Of a DNA stretch of 64,000 nucleotides, positions 49,101 through 60,200 are shown one piece after another. The notes below the pieces were generated by a model. The model made no database searches, was not told the DNA's origin, and was given only the letters and a program-made list of their open reading frames with translations. Positions within the stretch are counted from its first letter, which is position 1. The number at the start of each line of letters is the position of its first letter. The translations under genes and the position numbers were made by a program. The stretch comes from Stercorarius parasiticus (Eukaryota > Chordata > Aves > Charadriiformes > Stercorariidae): contig VWZL01002062.1 in assembly GCA_013396915.1 (NCBI GenBank), positions 295,920-359,919 on the forward strand, in the 5' to 3' direction.

Positions 49101-52100
49101 TATTTGAGGTAACTCAGTGTTTCTTGTTTTTGTGGGATGAGAAGCGACCAAATGTCCACGCCGGCACTGGATGGTTTTGTCCTTGTGTTGCCAGCCAGTT
49201 CAGACGTGACACATTCGTTTTTCCCCACAATAGCTTCACTGGATTGTTGTGTGTTCCTGCCAGAGGCCATTCAGAAGGGTGTCTGATGCCCAAGTGTTGA
49301 ACATCGTAACGCTAACTCAGTTACCGCTCATAGAGCGGGAAAGTCTGTATTTGCTACATACAACTCTTGCTGCACGTCACCAACTCTACCCACGTGTGGG
49401 TAGAGAATCAAACGAGCCCATCTTGGTTGCTTTTCAGGCTTGTGTGTATCCAACAGGGTCAGAGCCTCATTAACGTGAAGAACATGCAGCCACAGACCAA
49501 AGAGATTCAGAGAGTGTAACTAATTGATGCGCGGGGATTGTAGGTCACATCTTCGTGAGACACATGGGGATGACAGAGAATGATTTAATTCGAAACAATC
49601 GGCATGCTTCATCCGCGAGCTGCCACAGTGCCCCACTAACCTAGGTGTCGTAATAACCTCTGCTTTGGGTACCAACAGAGGATGCTGCCCGTTGGGACCC
49701 TGCGGGAAGGAGTGCTGTCAGCTGGCAGAGGCGAGCGCGGGGCGGTGGGGCTTCTCGCTGCTGCCACAAAGTAGGTCATGGCCAAAAGTAGCCTTGGCTG
49801 CCACGTGGGAGTGTGCCTGTGAGAGAGGAGTCAGCTGAGAAAAGAGCTTGCACGGTTTTGGGGGTTGTTTTTTTAGCCCTTCCTTGCTGTGGAGCAGCTG
49901 GCACTTCGTGCCGTGAAAAGCGTCTGCTTTCCAGTATTCTTGCATAAAATATTTTTAGAAGTGAATATGCAGCTCTTATTTCTGCTTAGGGGAAGTGGTG
50001 CATGCTTGTGGCCTTCTGTTTTTGTTAAGAATTTAGAATTTTAATTATATCATGTGTTTTTAATAAACATCTTTTTTTCCTTGCTTTCTTCACGGGAGAT
50101 TGGCTGCAACTGGATGGTAGGTGTGTGTCAGGGAAACTCAGGTTGGAAATAGCTTTGAACTTGAGCTGTGTATGCAATATTTGAGCTCTCTTATGTTTTA
50201 TTAGTAATAAGAAGTACATGAAAACAAGTCCTTTAACTCATTTTAGGACTCATTCACTCCTGATGTTTCTTCCTGTGAAGACTGGCACCTGTTTGTGGCA
50301 TAATGGTCACTTCCATGGCAACAAACTACGTGATGGTGCTTGAAAAGCTTTGACTTTTGATGGAGAATAAATAAAAGCAGATTCACCCACACGCAAGATA
50401 ACCCTGTTTTCATGTGAAATGAAGAACTTAAGAGGAAAAAAAAAAAAAGAGATACAGGTTTTCTATATCGCGTTCTTTCATAGTTTCCTGTGTACCGTGT
50501 AGGTCTTTCAAAACAGGAGCTGCTGGAAGTCCCGGCTGGACTTGCTCCTCTGCGGCTGCTCCATGCGCAGCTGCCCGATGCTGCAGCCTGGTCTCAGGCG
50601 CTGAGCTGCCTTTGTAGGCCATGGCAATCTTCTGTAGCAGGTCATCACCTGGCTTTGCTGTTCTGGTGCTCCAGAGATGTCCTTTGACAAAACACTAAAT
50701 CCCCCTCTTGTCTTTCCATGCATTAAGACATGTTAATCAACTTCACAAAATATTTCTGGGATGCCGCCCTAATTGTATTGCCCCCACGTATTTGCTTATG
50801 TACAACTCTCGGTCCGTTTCCATCCCCTCTCATAAATAGATTGCACAAACAACGTCCCTTATCAGGAAGTTCCCCCCTGATCCGGTGCCGGGGTGTGTGG
50901 GGTGGGAGCTGTCACCAGCTGAGCCGACCCACAGAGCTGCTCCAAAGGCCGGGAGCCAACCTGCCAAGGGCAATTCTTCAGCACAAGCTTGACAGGAGGC
51001 CCGTCTGCAGCGATAAAAGTTTATAATGTTCATACAGCACTTCAGTGTAGAGCTCTCCTCCTGGAATAAGACCCCAGGCAGTGCATGTATTTCAACTCCT
51101 GTACAAAAATCACTATTTTTTAGTTTACTGTTGACATATAAGACTGTAGAAGTGCTGGTCTTGGTGAGGAGCAGATGCCAGCGTGAGCCGCTGATGCGCC
51201 ATGAGTACCTGATGCTGAAAACTAACCTTTTTCCATATTATGGAAAGATGTGACCTGAAATACCATACTGTTTCCCTGGGTGTGGAGTAAGAGTCTGAGG
51301 ACTTGGCAGCACTTCTAACGATAGGTCATACGTCGACGGATGAAACAGTGCACTGCAGCTTTTGCTGCCTTTAAAGTCTGTACAGCAGTTTAGTCTGTCT
51401 TTTCCACTAAACTTCTGTCAAGGTATAAATCTGAATCTCAGGCTAAACTGTTTCTTAGGGAACTGTTTCCATTTTTGTTTAAAGATGATCTGCTCGTGTG
51501 TTTCGGGGATAGCTCAAGTCTGCCAGGAAGATAATTTAAAGGCCTTCCTTCAAATTATCCATGTTTCCAGCAGTCGTATTTCTAAAGAAGCTTTTTCTGG
51601 AACATAATTTTTGGGCTGTTGCACAACATGTGCACAGATGGATGCTGCTTTGTGTTAATAAGTTGTTTAGGTTGAACAGATCTGTCCGGGATCATATGTT
51701 CATTTTGGCAACTCTGCTGTTCCCCTACTACTTCTTTGACAATTCTGTTCTAGTAAGAAGATAAATAAATGAATAAAGTTCTGCATTCACTTAGTCATTT
51801 CAGAAGCTGCCATTGCCTTTGATGTCTGTCTTTGTACCCCAGCAGTGTGCAGATGTTGGGGTTTGGGGTTTTTTTTTGAGAATCCACTTACGGAAAAACA
51901 GCGTCACTGGTCTTCCCTCTCCAACCTAAATATAACCTAACCTGGCCTCTTTTTTGCCTTTCCCATCTTATTCCTGCTAGCCCTTGTTGCCCTTCTTGCC
52001 GGTGAATGAGAGAGATGGTTACCGTTCTGGCAGCAAATGGGCCTGCCCCATGGCTGAAAACAATTTGAGCTATCAAATGTCATAACGTGTGCCATCGTAA

Positions 52101-55100
52101 CGTGTGCTCTCTGAGCAGAGAATGGGAACTTCGATTAGGCAGGAAAAGCCCACTGACTTAGTTTCACGTGGTTTTGTTATTGCTCTTTGCCATAATGATT
52201 GAACGAGCAGTGTTGGCACCGCGGCTGGCAGATCTCCACTCAAAGCTGTTCATGAAGAGCCGTCTGGGTTACAAAAACCTCCCTGCTCTGGTCAGGTGTG
52301 CGTTTAGAGAAGAGGAGAGAACTGATTGTTTCTTTTTAAGAGGCCTGTGCTGCGTGTGCTGTTGACGATCGGTTTGGCAGGACAGCTGATACAACCACGG
52401 GTTGGTAGGTTTGTCTGTACGTCTGAGGGCACGACAGCTGGCTGGGCCGCTGGCCCTGTTGGCCAGGTGCCGGTGGGGTGGCCCCGGTCATGGTGAGCCC
52501 CCTCGGTCACACACTGACCCTCTGCAATGGCCGTGGGCCGTGTGGTGGTACCGAAGGCTCGCTGCTCTTTGAGGGGGTGTTTGCAGGTTCTGCGTGTCAG
52601 GGAGGGCTGCGGGTGGGAGCGTCCCGGACGCCCGGACGAGTTTGCCAGCCCGATGGCTTCCCTCCCGAGTCAGAGGGCCGCTTGGAGAGAGGGCGGTGGA
52701 AAATGCCGCAAGCATTCTGAGGAAGGGCGGGAGAGCAGGAGCTAGCTCAGATTGCGATGTCCTCTCTGGAGTCAGAGAACATCGCCCTGGCCTCGGCTGC
52801 CACCTCGGCTCCCTCTTCCTGGAGTTCCCCGGGGGCATTCAGTGGCCAAGGACCCCTCCTGGGACTCCCTTCATGGCCCCAAGCACCTCGCCAGAGAATT
52901 TGTGCCTCTGTTTCTCTTTGTTATTGCTCATTGTCATGTGGGCTCTGCTACACGTTTCCCGGAGTAAAATTACAGTTATTTCAGGAAAGGTAGCGAATTT
53001 GATTGCTGGAATGGTTTGCTGGGTTTAGACTTCCATCAGAGGTCCCTCCCGAATTGTCGCTTCTGCCCAGCAGCAATGGTCCTCGCCTCGCCGCCCTTCC
53101 CGCAGAATCCCCTTTGGGTTTGTGCTAAGGCAGAATTGCACAACTTCTGGAGCCTATTTGCTCCGGTTAGCACTGTGCTGTGTCAAACTGCAACGCTGGA
53201 AATAAGCCATATCCCAGTTCCCAGGCTCGGGGAGCCTTGTTTTTGTGGGCTGCGACTTAAATTCCCAGGGTTATGATGATTCAGACAACTTGCAATATAT
53301 TATTAATAAATTATGTACTTTTAAAATCCTAACACTGATGTTACAGTTTCCTTTTATTTCCATGGTTAGATTCTATTGTGATTAATTTTTTTAATTTTTC
53401 ATTTTCTTTAGAAACTAGATGCCAAGTCACTTATAAAGCTGAATTTTGCTAAAAACAGTGAAGGTAAGTGCGGTAATTTTGTGTGTGGTTTCTTTTTTTT
53501 CTTGAGTGGTTTAATAAATCCTGGTTTGTCTTACTCATGGTGAAGTTATGTAGTTTGTGTTTTCTATCATGGTTTTTACTTTTTGAGTAGAATAACTGCT
53601 TCTTGTGAGTGACATGTTTACCTTTAAAGTTCCATTTCTGGTTTTCTTCACACTGGGGAGCTGTAAATTATTCAGCAGTTTTGCTTTACTGTAGCTACTA
53701 CTGCAGTAAGGTACTACTTACTTTAGGGAGAAATTTCAGAAAAGGCTAAATTTCTGTAATATGTAATCTTTCTTCTAACTTGCCTTTGGCATTATTTGCT
53801 CTTTGCTTGGTTTTGAGCAACTTTTTGTTTATAAAATGAATTAGACTTAAATGAACACATGGGATTTTATGAATAGCAGCACACAAGAAAGCAACCTTGA
53901 GTTTTATTTCTGCAGGGTCAAAGATATAAAATCTGCCATCTAGGAGAGGATGCTAGGAATAGAAGAGAATAGTGGAGATGAATTCATCTTTTACAAGGCA
54001 GATAATGATTTCTTTGAAACAAGAGTGGCAAGGATTAGGTGGGAATGAAATTCTGGAGTGTCTGTCTCCTTATCTTACCAATAGTCCATAGACTACAAGG
54101 TCTTTTCTCTAGCTGATGGATTTCTTCTGCGTTTTGTATTCCATCTGTCTCAAGAGCAGGGTGTTAAAAAATGATCAATAGTCACTGTGGCTGAGGTTTT
54201 TGAAAGGTACTGCGATATTGTGGTTTCCTTAAAGAAGTCCAGTTCATAATGCCGGGGTGGAGTGGCAGCAGCCATGCAGTCTCAGAAGCCTTTTCCTTAA
54301 AAAGGTGCGTGCCGTGTCATTAACTGATCAAGAGAAAATGCAACAGATGTAGAGTGGTTGCTACGTGTGTAGCATCTTCTCTGTTCACACCTGTACAGTA
54401 AAAAAAGGTCTTCAGATACTGCAGTTTCTTCCATGTAATGATCCCTCCGTAGCTGAGTACCTCCTGTCCAGATCAACGAGTGCGTGCCCTCAGCAGCTCC
54501 GCTTTTGCTGGAAGTGGAAACATGGTGATTTGCTCTTTTTGAAGCAGCTGAGTGAGGCCTCTCGTTTTACCAGCGTCTTTCTGTATCCGTCAGCTGGGCC
54601 ATACCCTGATGCCAGGTCTAGAAATCCCTCTCTGAGCTTTCTCCTGAATTTCAGCCCCGTGTGGGAATGGCTTTCCTTCAGCGCTGGGGGATGAACAGAA
54701 ACAGTCCTGGGCCCTTACGTGCAGCTGCGTGTGGGGTCAGCGTGTCTCCGCTGCCTGCTCAGCTATCAGTAAATGCGCTGTGGGCGCTTCCTCTCCTTTC
54801 TGCGGGTGCTCTGAGCAGTCTGTCCTGGTCTCTCCACTGGTTTGGCTTTTCAGATGGTAATTACGGAAAAAAGAACCAAATAGGTCCAACCTACTTCAAA
54901 AATCTCACCCAAACACCCAGCTCTAGCAAACTGATCAAGTATTAATAACCTTCTTCTAATTTCTTTCTGCTGAGATCATGCAGACATTTTTCCTTTTCCT
55001 GTGCATTGCCTTCCATCAGTTTGCTCGTTGTTGACGTGCTTAATATTTATGGTGACCCTCCTGGGAAAATTCACAGCTTGATTAGAGCAGAAGCTGGGTT

Positions 55101-57278
55101 CCTTATTGAATAACGTCTTCAGATTTAATGGCATTCTGCTTGCCGCATTTAAATACAAAATGCTCTCCTCTCCTAAAAGCACAACAACTGCCTTGAACTT
55201 TTTTGTTGGATAGAAGATAAACTTTTGTTCCTGGGACCAACACTGAAAATAGAGCACTGGGCACGTTACAAGGTACAGGGTCACGCTATCAGTAGAGCTT
55301 TGATTACAACAATAACATTACATTGTGGTACTTCGTCGATATCGAGCCAGTTGGACAAGGTTCTTTGTTGGAGCATTGAAGGCAGTAGATTTCAAACCTG
55401 CTTTTTCATTGCTTGCTTTATAATTTTCTTAAGTGTTACTTTTTCTGTTTGGCACTGAAGAATCAAAGCATAGTTAAAACACCATTAAATACACACTGAA
55501 GTGACACTTTATATTAAAAATGAATGTAAATATTCTTCTAAGAGATAATAGAAATTATCTATTTCACAACAGTTGCAGGGACTTCATGCCAAATTTAAAC
55601 TTTTTTCCCCTCCATCAGGTAAATACCACTGTCCGGTGCTGTTTACTGTGTTCACCAATAACTCCCATATTGTGGCCATCAAGACAACTGGCAATGTGTT
55701 TGCCTATGAGGTAGGTTCTCTGTTGCATTTCATTATTAATATTTTGTGCTTGATGTATTTCATTCAAGATCACAAAACGCTTTAGAAAGATAGGTACTTC
55801 TTATTCTTCTTCTACAGCCTGGAAAATTGAAGTACAAGGAGATGCACTGACTTGACCAATTGTTGTCCAACTTTTGCCTTCAAAAATGTGAACAACCTTA
55901 GAATATGATTTAAAAGATATTTCTAAAACCTTTTCCTAAGTTAATCTGCATGCACTGGATCTTGTAGACCAAAATGAGTAGCTTTTATATGCTCCTCAGT
56001 TGAATTTAATAGACAAATCTCTTGTCTTCTTTCTGATACAGAGTCATCACCAAAAGACAAATTGACTCATTTCTATTCATATCAATAAATAAAAAAGAGT
56101 ATTTTAACTGGGGCTGGGGAAAGAGCACAGAGAACGCCTGAATGGACACTTGAACTGCATTTTTATTTGTGTTTTGTGAACATTTGTGTGAACCCAGGTG
56201 GAATTTATTATTAAAATAGACCATATTTTCTATTCCTTCTAGAAGCATGATGCTTTGATTGCTGTGGTTAAAAGGCAAGAATGAGTTTTAGAGCATCTTT
56301 GTTAAATGTAAAACTATTGCTCGGTTTGCTACAATTTATGATACCAGGCTCCCTAAACAAGCTGTGCCAAGAGGGTCGGTTTCTCATACGGTGTACTGCT
56401 TGAAGCAATAGCATTTATCAGTTTGTTATAATTACAGAATTAATTTAGTAACTTCTGGAGGTACTAGAAAAATATTATCACTTTAATCTAAGGAGAATAG
56501 AGGACATTTGGGTGAAAAAGACAGATTCAGTTCCTTTGGAGGCAGACCTCCGTAGTCGTCTCTCTGCACAATGTATTTGTTGGTAACGACAATGCATTTA
56601 TTCCACATTGATTCTCACTATGAAATAACATGCTGCTGCTTTGCCGAGCATCATTTGATTTTCTCAGGTGAACAGAAGTGTTGGTGCAGGCTGGGTGCGG
56701 CAGTCGGGGCAGACAGAGTGGGGGGGCTAGTGCAGCTGTGTGAGCTGGCCTGGGGCACGCGCGTCCCCCCGGGGGGGAGATACGGACCCCTTGGTAAAGC
56801 TGCCTGTCTTGTGCCATCTGTAAAATACTTCACTTAGAAAACTGCAAGCAAGATTTTTTTATTCTGGCGGTACTTTTATGATGAATTTGGTTAAAACGAT
56901 ATGCATAAGTGTGGAATGGAGATTGCAAGGTGGGTTTGTTTTTTTTTTAAAAAAAAAACCACCATCAAGCCACACAAAAGTGTCGAGTTTTGCAGGTATG
57001 AAAGACACAAGCTTCTCATCTGTTAAAGCACAGAGTAAAAATATTGCAGCTGCCAGTTGAGAATGAAGGGTGACATTGTTTTCTTTATCATTTGTACTTT
57101 AAGGTTGTATTGGTATCACTTACTTACTTGTAATATTTACACATTAGAATCCAGTTTTTAATATCTGTGCCTTCTGCCTGGCTGTTAGGCAGTTGAGCAG
57201 CTGAACATAAAACCGAAGAGCTACAAGGATCTTTTGACCGATGAGCCCTTCACTCGGCAGGACATTGTGACGCTGCAG
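37112..57278 (+). CDS. PPIL2: PPIL2 (Cyp60), U-box/cyclophilin protein, partial: exons for residues ~11-159
   Basis: PPIL2 is a nuclear protein with N-terminal U-box-type domains (ubiquitin-ligase activity reported) and a C-terminal cyclophilin-type peptidyl-prolyl isomerase domain. It is associated with the spliceosome. Seven in-phase exons (445 nt) give YITCAEYTQFYGGKKA through DEPFTRQDIVTLQ. Residues about 43-108 are the first U-box (SLSLQPFEYPVCTPDGTVFD…CPVLF). From about 101 a second U-box-like unit begins, ending in the typical DPF-TRQDI-type helix start. The first exon seen starts on the last base of a codon, matching Met11 in human, so a 32-nt start exon is missing. The isomerase domain (residues about 280-430) and C-terminus lie beyond the window. 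Numbering assumes the human N-terminus. Confidence 0.95.
37207..37768. other. Assembly gap (562 N)
   Basis: A run of 562 unknown bases inside the PPIL2 intron after residue 28, next to GC-rich sequence. The length may be an estimate. Open frames spanning it are artefacts. Confidence 0.99.
37900..38052 (-). mobile_element. CR1 LINE fragment (reverse-transcriptase ORF remnant)
   Basis: On the minus strand, blocks matching the CR1 region that encodes LEGRD-I-RDLDRLE-WAHMNLM and KCRVL are recognisable ('ccagcctgtccgggtccctct' as its complement, 'ggcaggaccctgcacttgg'). It is interrupted by stops and truncated at both ends. It starts about 130 bases after the N-run, so the element may extend into the gap. 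Confidence 0.75.
38391..38436 (+). CDS. PPIL2: PPIL2 exon encoding residues 28-43
   Basis: 46 nt: DLPRTNFRRLSFDHC plus two bases of Ser43. Acceptor ataaacag, donor gtaagg. Immediately N-terminal to the U-box. Confidence 0.95.
39374..39436 (+). CDS. PPIL2: PPIL2 exon encoding residues 43-64
   Basis: 63 nt: SLSLQPFEYPVCTPDGTVFD and IL. It contains the PVCTPDG loop, the U-box counterpart of the first RING metal loop. Acceptor ttcctag, donor gtaagt. Confidence 0.96.
39602..39653 (+). CDS. PPIL2: PPIL2 exon encoding residues 64-81
   Basis: 52 nt: SIVPWIKKYGTNPITGE, the central helix and following loop of the first U-box, after one base of Leu64. Acceptor cttttcag, donor gtaagt. Confidence 0.96.
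40421..40442. repeat. Perfect 2 x 11-bp tandem repeat
   Basis: TCACGCGATGA occurs twice directly in tandem, with GACTGGGA just before (40,411) and again overlapping the end (40,441). It contains CpG-rich CGCG cores in an otherwise CpG-poor intron. Confidence 0.9.
43110..43170 (+). repeat. Possible MIR-type SINE fragment
   Basis: Contains 'ctctgtaaccttgggcaaat' followed by a C/T-rich part, matching the MIR order 'gtgtgaccttgggcaagtcacttaacctct'. Short and diverged. Confidence 0.4.
44358..44412 (-). mobile_element. CR1 LINE 3'-end fragment
   Basis: Reads 'atcataggatcatagaattg' then 'tctgggttggaagggacctt' and 'cagatcatccagt'. This is the reverse complement of the typical avian CR1 3' end, including its short tandem tail. 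Only about 55 bases remain. Confidence 0.9.
49384..49405. promoter_or_regulatory. Perfect palindrome centred on a CACGTG E-box
   Basis: Nine-base arms CTCTACCCA and TGGGTAGAG flank CGTG, so that CACGTG sits at 49,391-49,396. CACGTG is the canonical bHLH-zip (MYC/MAX, USF, TFE) site. Function here is not shown. Confidence 0.4.
53412..53463 (+). CDS. PPIL2: PPIL2 exon encoding residues 82-99
   Basis: 52 nt: KLDAKSLIKLNFAKNSE plus the first base of Gly99. It carries the second loop of the first U-box. Acceptor ttctttag, donor gtaagt. Confidence 0.96.
53464..55618 (+). other. PPIL2 intron after residue 99
   Basis: 2.2 kb with no recognisable exon or repeat. Open frames near 54,365-54,945 and 54,976-55,284 have no supporting features. 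Confidence 0.5.
55619..55710 (+). CDS. PPIL2: PPIL2 exon encoding residues 99-129
   Basis: 92 nt: KYHCPVLFTVFTNNSHIVAI then KTTGNVFAYE. The HCPVLF strand closes the first U-box and opens the second U-box-like unit. Acceptor ccatcag, donor gtaggt. Confidence 0.97.
55711..57188 (+). other. PPIL2 intron after residue 129
   Basis: 1.5 kb. It contains a MIR-like fragment near 55,765-55,872; the remainder, including a G-rich patch near 56,680-56,790, shows nothing further that I can name. Confidence 0.5.
55765..55872 (-). repeat. Degraded MIR-like (CORE-SINE) fragment
   Basis: Order of blocks 'cacaaaacgctttagaaaga', 'aggtacttcttattcttc', 'tctacagcctggaaaattga' and 'atgcactgacttgaccaa' parallels the complement of amniote MIR-type SINEs. 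Clearly diverged. Confidence 0.5.
57189..57278 (+). CDS. PPIL2: PPIL2 exon encoding residues 130-159
   Basis: 90 nt, in frame at both ends: AVEQLNIKPKSYKDLLTDEP then FTRQDIVTLQ. The DEPFTRQDIVTLQ end is typical of a U-box second half and leads into the conserved DPTNLDKF sequence, which lies beyond this window. Acceptor ctgttag, donor gtaaac. Confidence 0.97.
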
Positions 57279-60200
57279 GTAAACTTTTCTCTCTGTTGCA
57301 TGCCTTATGATACAGCTTTTTTGCAGAGGATGAAATGTTGCTACGTACACTATTATAGCAGGAGTCTAGTAATTGAGCAGAGAAACATTCTGTGTCCTGG
57401 AGATGGTGGAAGGGGAACTGCTGGACCTTCTTTGTTATCCAATGAGCCACAAGGATGCCATATAACTTAGAGCTTGACGAACCTCTAGAGTGATTATTGT
57501 GTGCCTTGTAGATGAGCAGATTGTTCAACTTTGTAAACTGAGGGAGAAAAAAAAGTGCACAGAAAAAGTCAAGGCTGACATGTAAAAATGTGAGTTTTGA
57601 CAAATGTATTCGCAGTTGCTCACTATTTCACTGGATCCAACTGAATATAGGGTCTTGTGCACAATCCTGAATTTTGGATATGAAACTGCACATAAGATTT
57701 TGGGGTTTTTTTTCTTTAATCTTGCCTGAAAAATTGCTGTGACGCCTCTGATTTAATGTGAGACTTAACAGAAGTGCATTGGGAAAAGACTGGGTAGAGC
57801 AAAGGGAAAGAATCATCTTCAGCTCCTGACAGCCAACAGTATGTGGTCTGTTATTAAAAGAATTGTGTTTTAGAATGTAAAGTATATAAACTTTTAGGAA
57901 GTCGACATGTTACATTAAGACTGAAGTTGATTGTCCATCTTAGTTTTTTGAAGATGCCTGAAAGAGTCAAAGCTTCAGAAACGCATTTTTATAGAATGTT
58001 TCTCTAAATGTAGAGTAAAATAAGTAGCAAACCAGAGGATTTTCTTTAAGTGCTTGGTTAAAATCATTTTCTTCTGAACAGATACCAACGTTGGTCTTTT
58101 ACTAATTTTAACAGACTCCAAACCTAAATTAAAATAGCATTGTAAATTTCAGAGTGTGAAAAATACTTACTTACAGCTGTACTTTAGGACCAAAAGATCT
58201 AAACCTTTTGATTAAAAGTAGGCATTTTTAAGCTTGCGCAATTTTAAAATAGGGGAAAAAAGATTCGAGGATCATTATTATTTGAGTCATGAGTTTAGTA
58301 TGCATCTCATGAAGAGTTAATTGCCACTAAATAAGACTAATTCTGTCTAATTTGAATAGCAAAATATTTTTCATTTATGTCTAAATTTAAACGAAATGTA
58401 TCCCTTCTTCCATGCTCCCCAGTGCTGAGCAGCATGTTTATACATATTTTTCCTCTGTTCCTTTGGGCTTATGGCTGTTCAAGCTAATGCAACAAAGTAA
58501 AATGTTTTTAATCCAATGGAAGCAAAAAACATAGCTTTTTTCAGATTGAAAGCTCCCAACAGAATGTTATTTGAATGTAACTGCATGGTTGCTAATGGAT
58601 TTGGAACGGTAAAAAAAGACAACATGAGTGACTGAAAATACTTCTGTGCATCAGTTTGGAAAAACAAATTATTTTTAACAAATAATTGAAATGTGCAACC
58701 ATTTAAAAATATTTTGGTATGTTTTGTAGGTTTGGAATGGAACGTATGTATAAAGATTATAAAGAGCGTGTTCCTGTTACGCACCTAGCTTTGATTTTTC
58801 ATAAAAGCAAACAGCTGCTCTAGTCCCCTAAACCTCGAAACGCAATGGCTAGCAATCTAGGTGTTCCCTATGGGGATTTTTAGCAATAATTTTCACGTTC
58901 ACTCTGTTCTTGACATGTTGGGTGTCTGTCTTGCTTGGAGGAATATGTCCGTTAACAGAAACTAAGTAGAGGACGGTAGTTGTCCAGTCACTGGCACGGC
59001 CGTCCTGCCAGCTGTATGGAGGTCACAGCCGAACACGGCCTGGGCCTCTCTCAGGTCCCTTTCGGATGACGTTCGTAATGCGTGAGTAGATCTGTTCCTC
59101 TTAAGTAAACGACTCATTATGGTTTGGTATTAACTGAACTTCGGTAGCGTGCGATCTTGTGGCATACTCTTCCCAAATCAGTTTAGACATAGCAAAGCTA
59201 CCCCCATCTTGGGGGTGGGCTGGAAGAGACTTTGACCGTCTGAGTGCTGTTAACCAGCTCCAGTGTGACACTTCACCCAGTTAGCTCTTAAGCATTTTTT
59301 TCGAGGAAGGATTTTCAACCAACAGGCTAAAATGGCTTTGGGGTGTTGAATGGGAGGTAAGAGCCATTTGATGGACGGCACAAACCCACGGCAAACTTGC
59401 GGGTATACCCTGATTTCTCCTGTTCAGAGCCTGCCCTACCCTGGCTTGCTTTGTTGAGGCCAGAATGCAACCTAAAGTGGTATCACTAGCCTGGGTACTA
59501 AAATTGCTTATGTATATGTGGTATAGGAATCTGCTGTTATTTTCTCTTGGTATTTTCTGCATGTAAATTGTTGAAAGACAGACCCGTGTCTCCTCCACAA
59601 GCTCTCTTGTTGACAGCGCTGCAGGCAGCGTGGTGGCTTCACACTGCCAAGCTCTGCCACCTGTGGCTTTGTTTCTTCGCCAGCCTTCATGACTGCAATC
59701 TGTTGTGTTTCAATTTGTGCCCCTAGAGCTCCTTCCCAAATCCCGCTTCTCTTAAAAACCTTTCAATTCTGTGTTGAAATTTATCACTTTGTTGTTTTCC
59801 CATTCCGCGGTGTAAATTGAGTACCGGGGTGTGTGAGAGAGCGGGGATTGGGAGTGAGCTGGGAACACTGACCCTGCTGTTTGGCAAAAAGGTAGATATA
59901 AAGGAAGTTGCTATAAAAAACATTCTTTGCTTTGCAAATAGCAGCTGAATAGGACTGTCTGTAATAGCTGTGTTTGTCAATAGAAAATTGGGTTTCCAGA
60001 GGCTGACTCTGAGTGTCCTGGGAAGCAGATGGGGTACCTGTGTGTTTGTTAGTGAAATACAACATGATAAATGGAAAATCTGAATAATGTATGTTTACAC
60101 ATTATTTGTATGATCACATTTTTCTTTATTGACACATAAAGGGCAATCCTACATCTGCTAGGGATGTTCTTTTACCAGAATAGCAGTTGACCTCAAACCT

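Larger units (their letters stand above)
39654..53411 (+). other. Large PPIL2 intron (13.8 kb)
   Basis: This intron splits the first U-box between GE and KLDAKS. I found no further exon of PPIL2 or of a nested gene. Contents I can name: an 11-bp perfect tandem repeat at 40,421-40,442, a MIR-like piece near 43,110, a CR1 tail at 44,358, and an E-box palindrome at 49,384. Many short open frames, mostly in GC-richer parts (41.2-41.6 kb, 52.4-53.2 kb), lack splice or homology support. Confidence 0.6.

Noticed and set aside
57630..57660. Possible next PPIL2 exon, because the sequence reads Asp-Pro-Thr here
   Set aside because: There is no acceptor AG directly before it and the following codons do not match the expected NLDKF segment.
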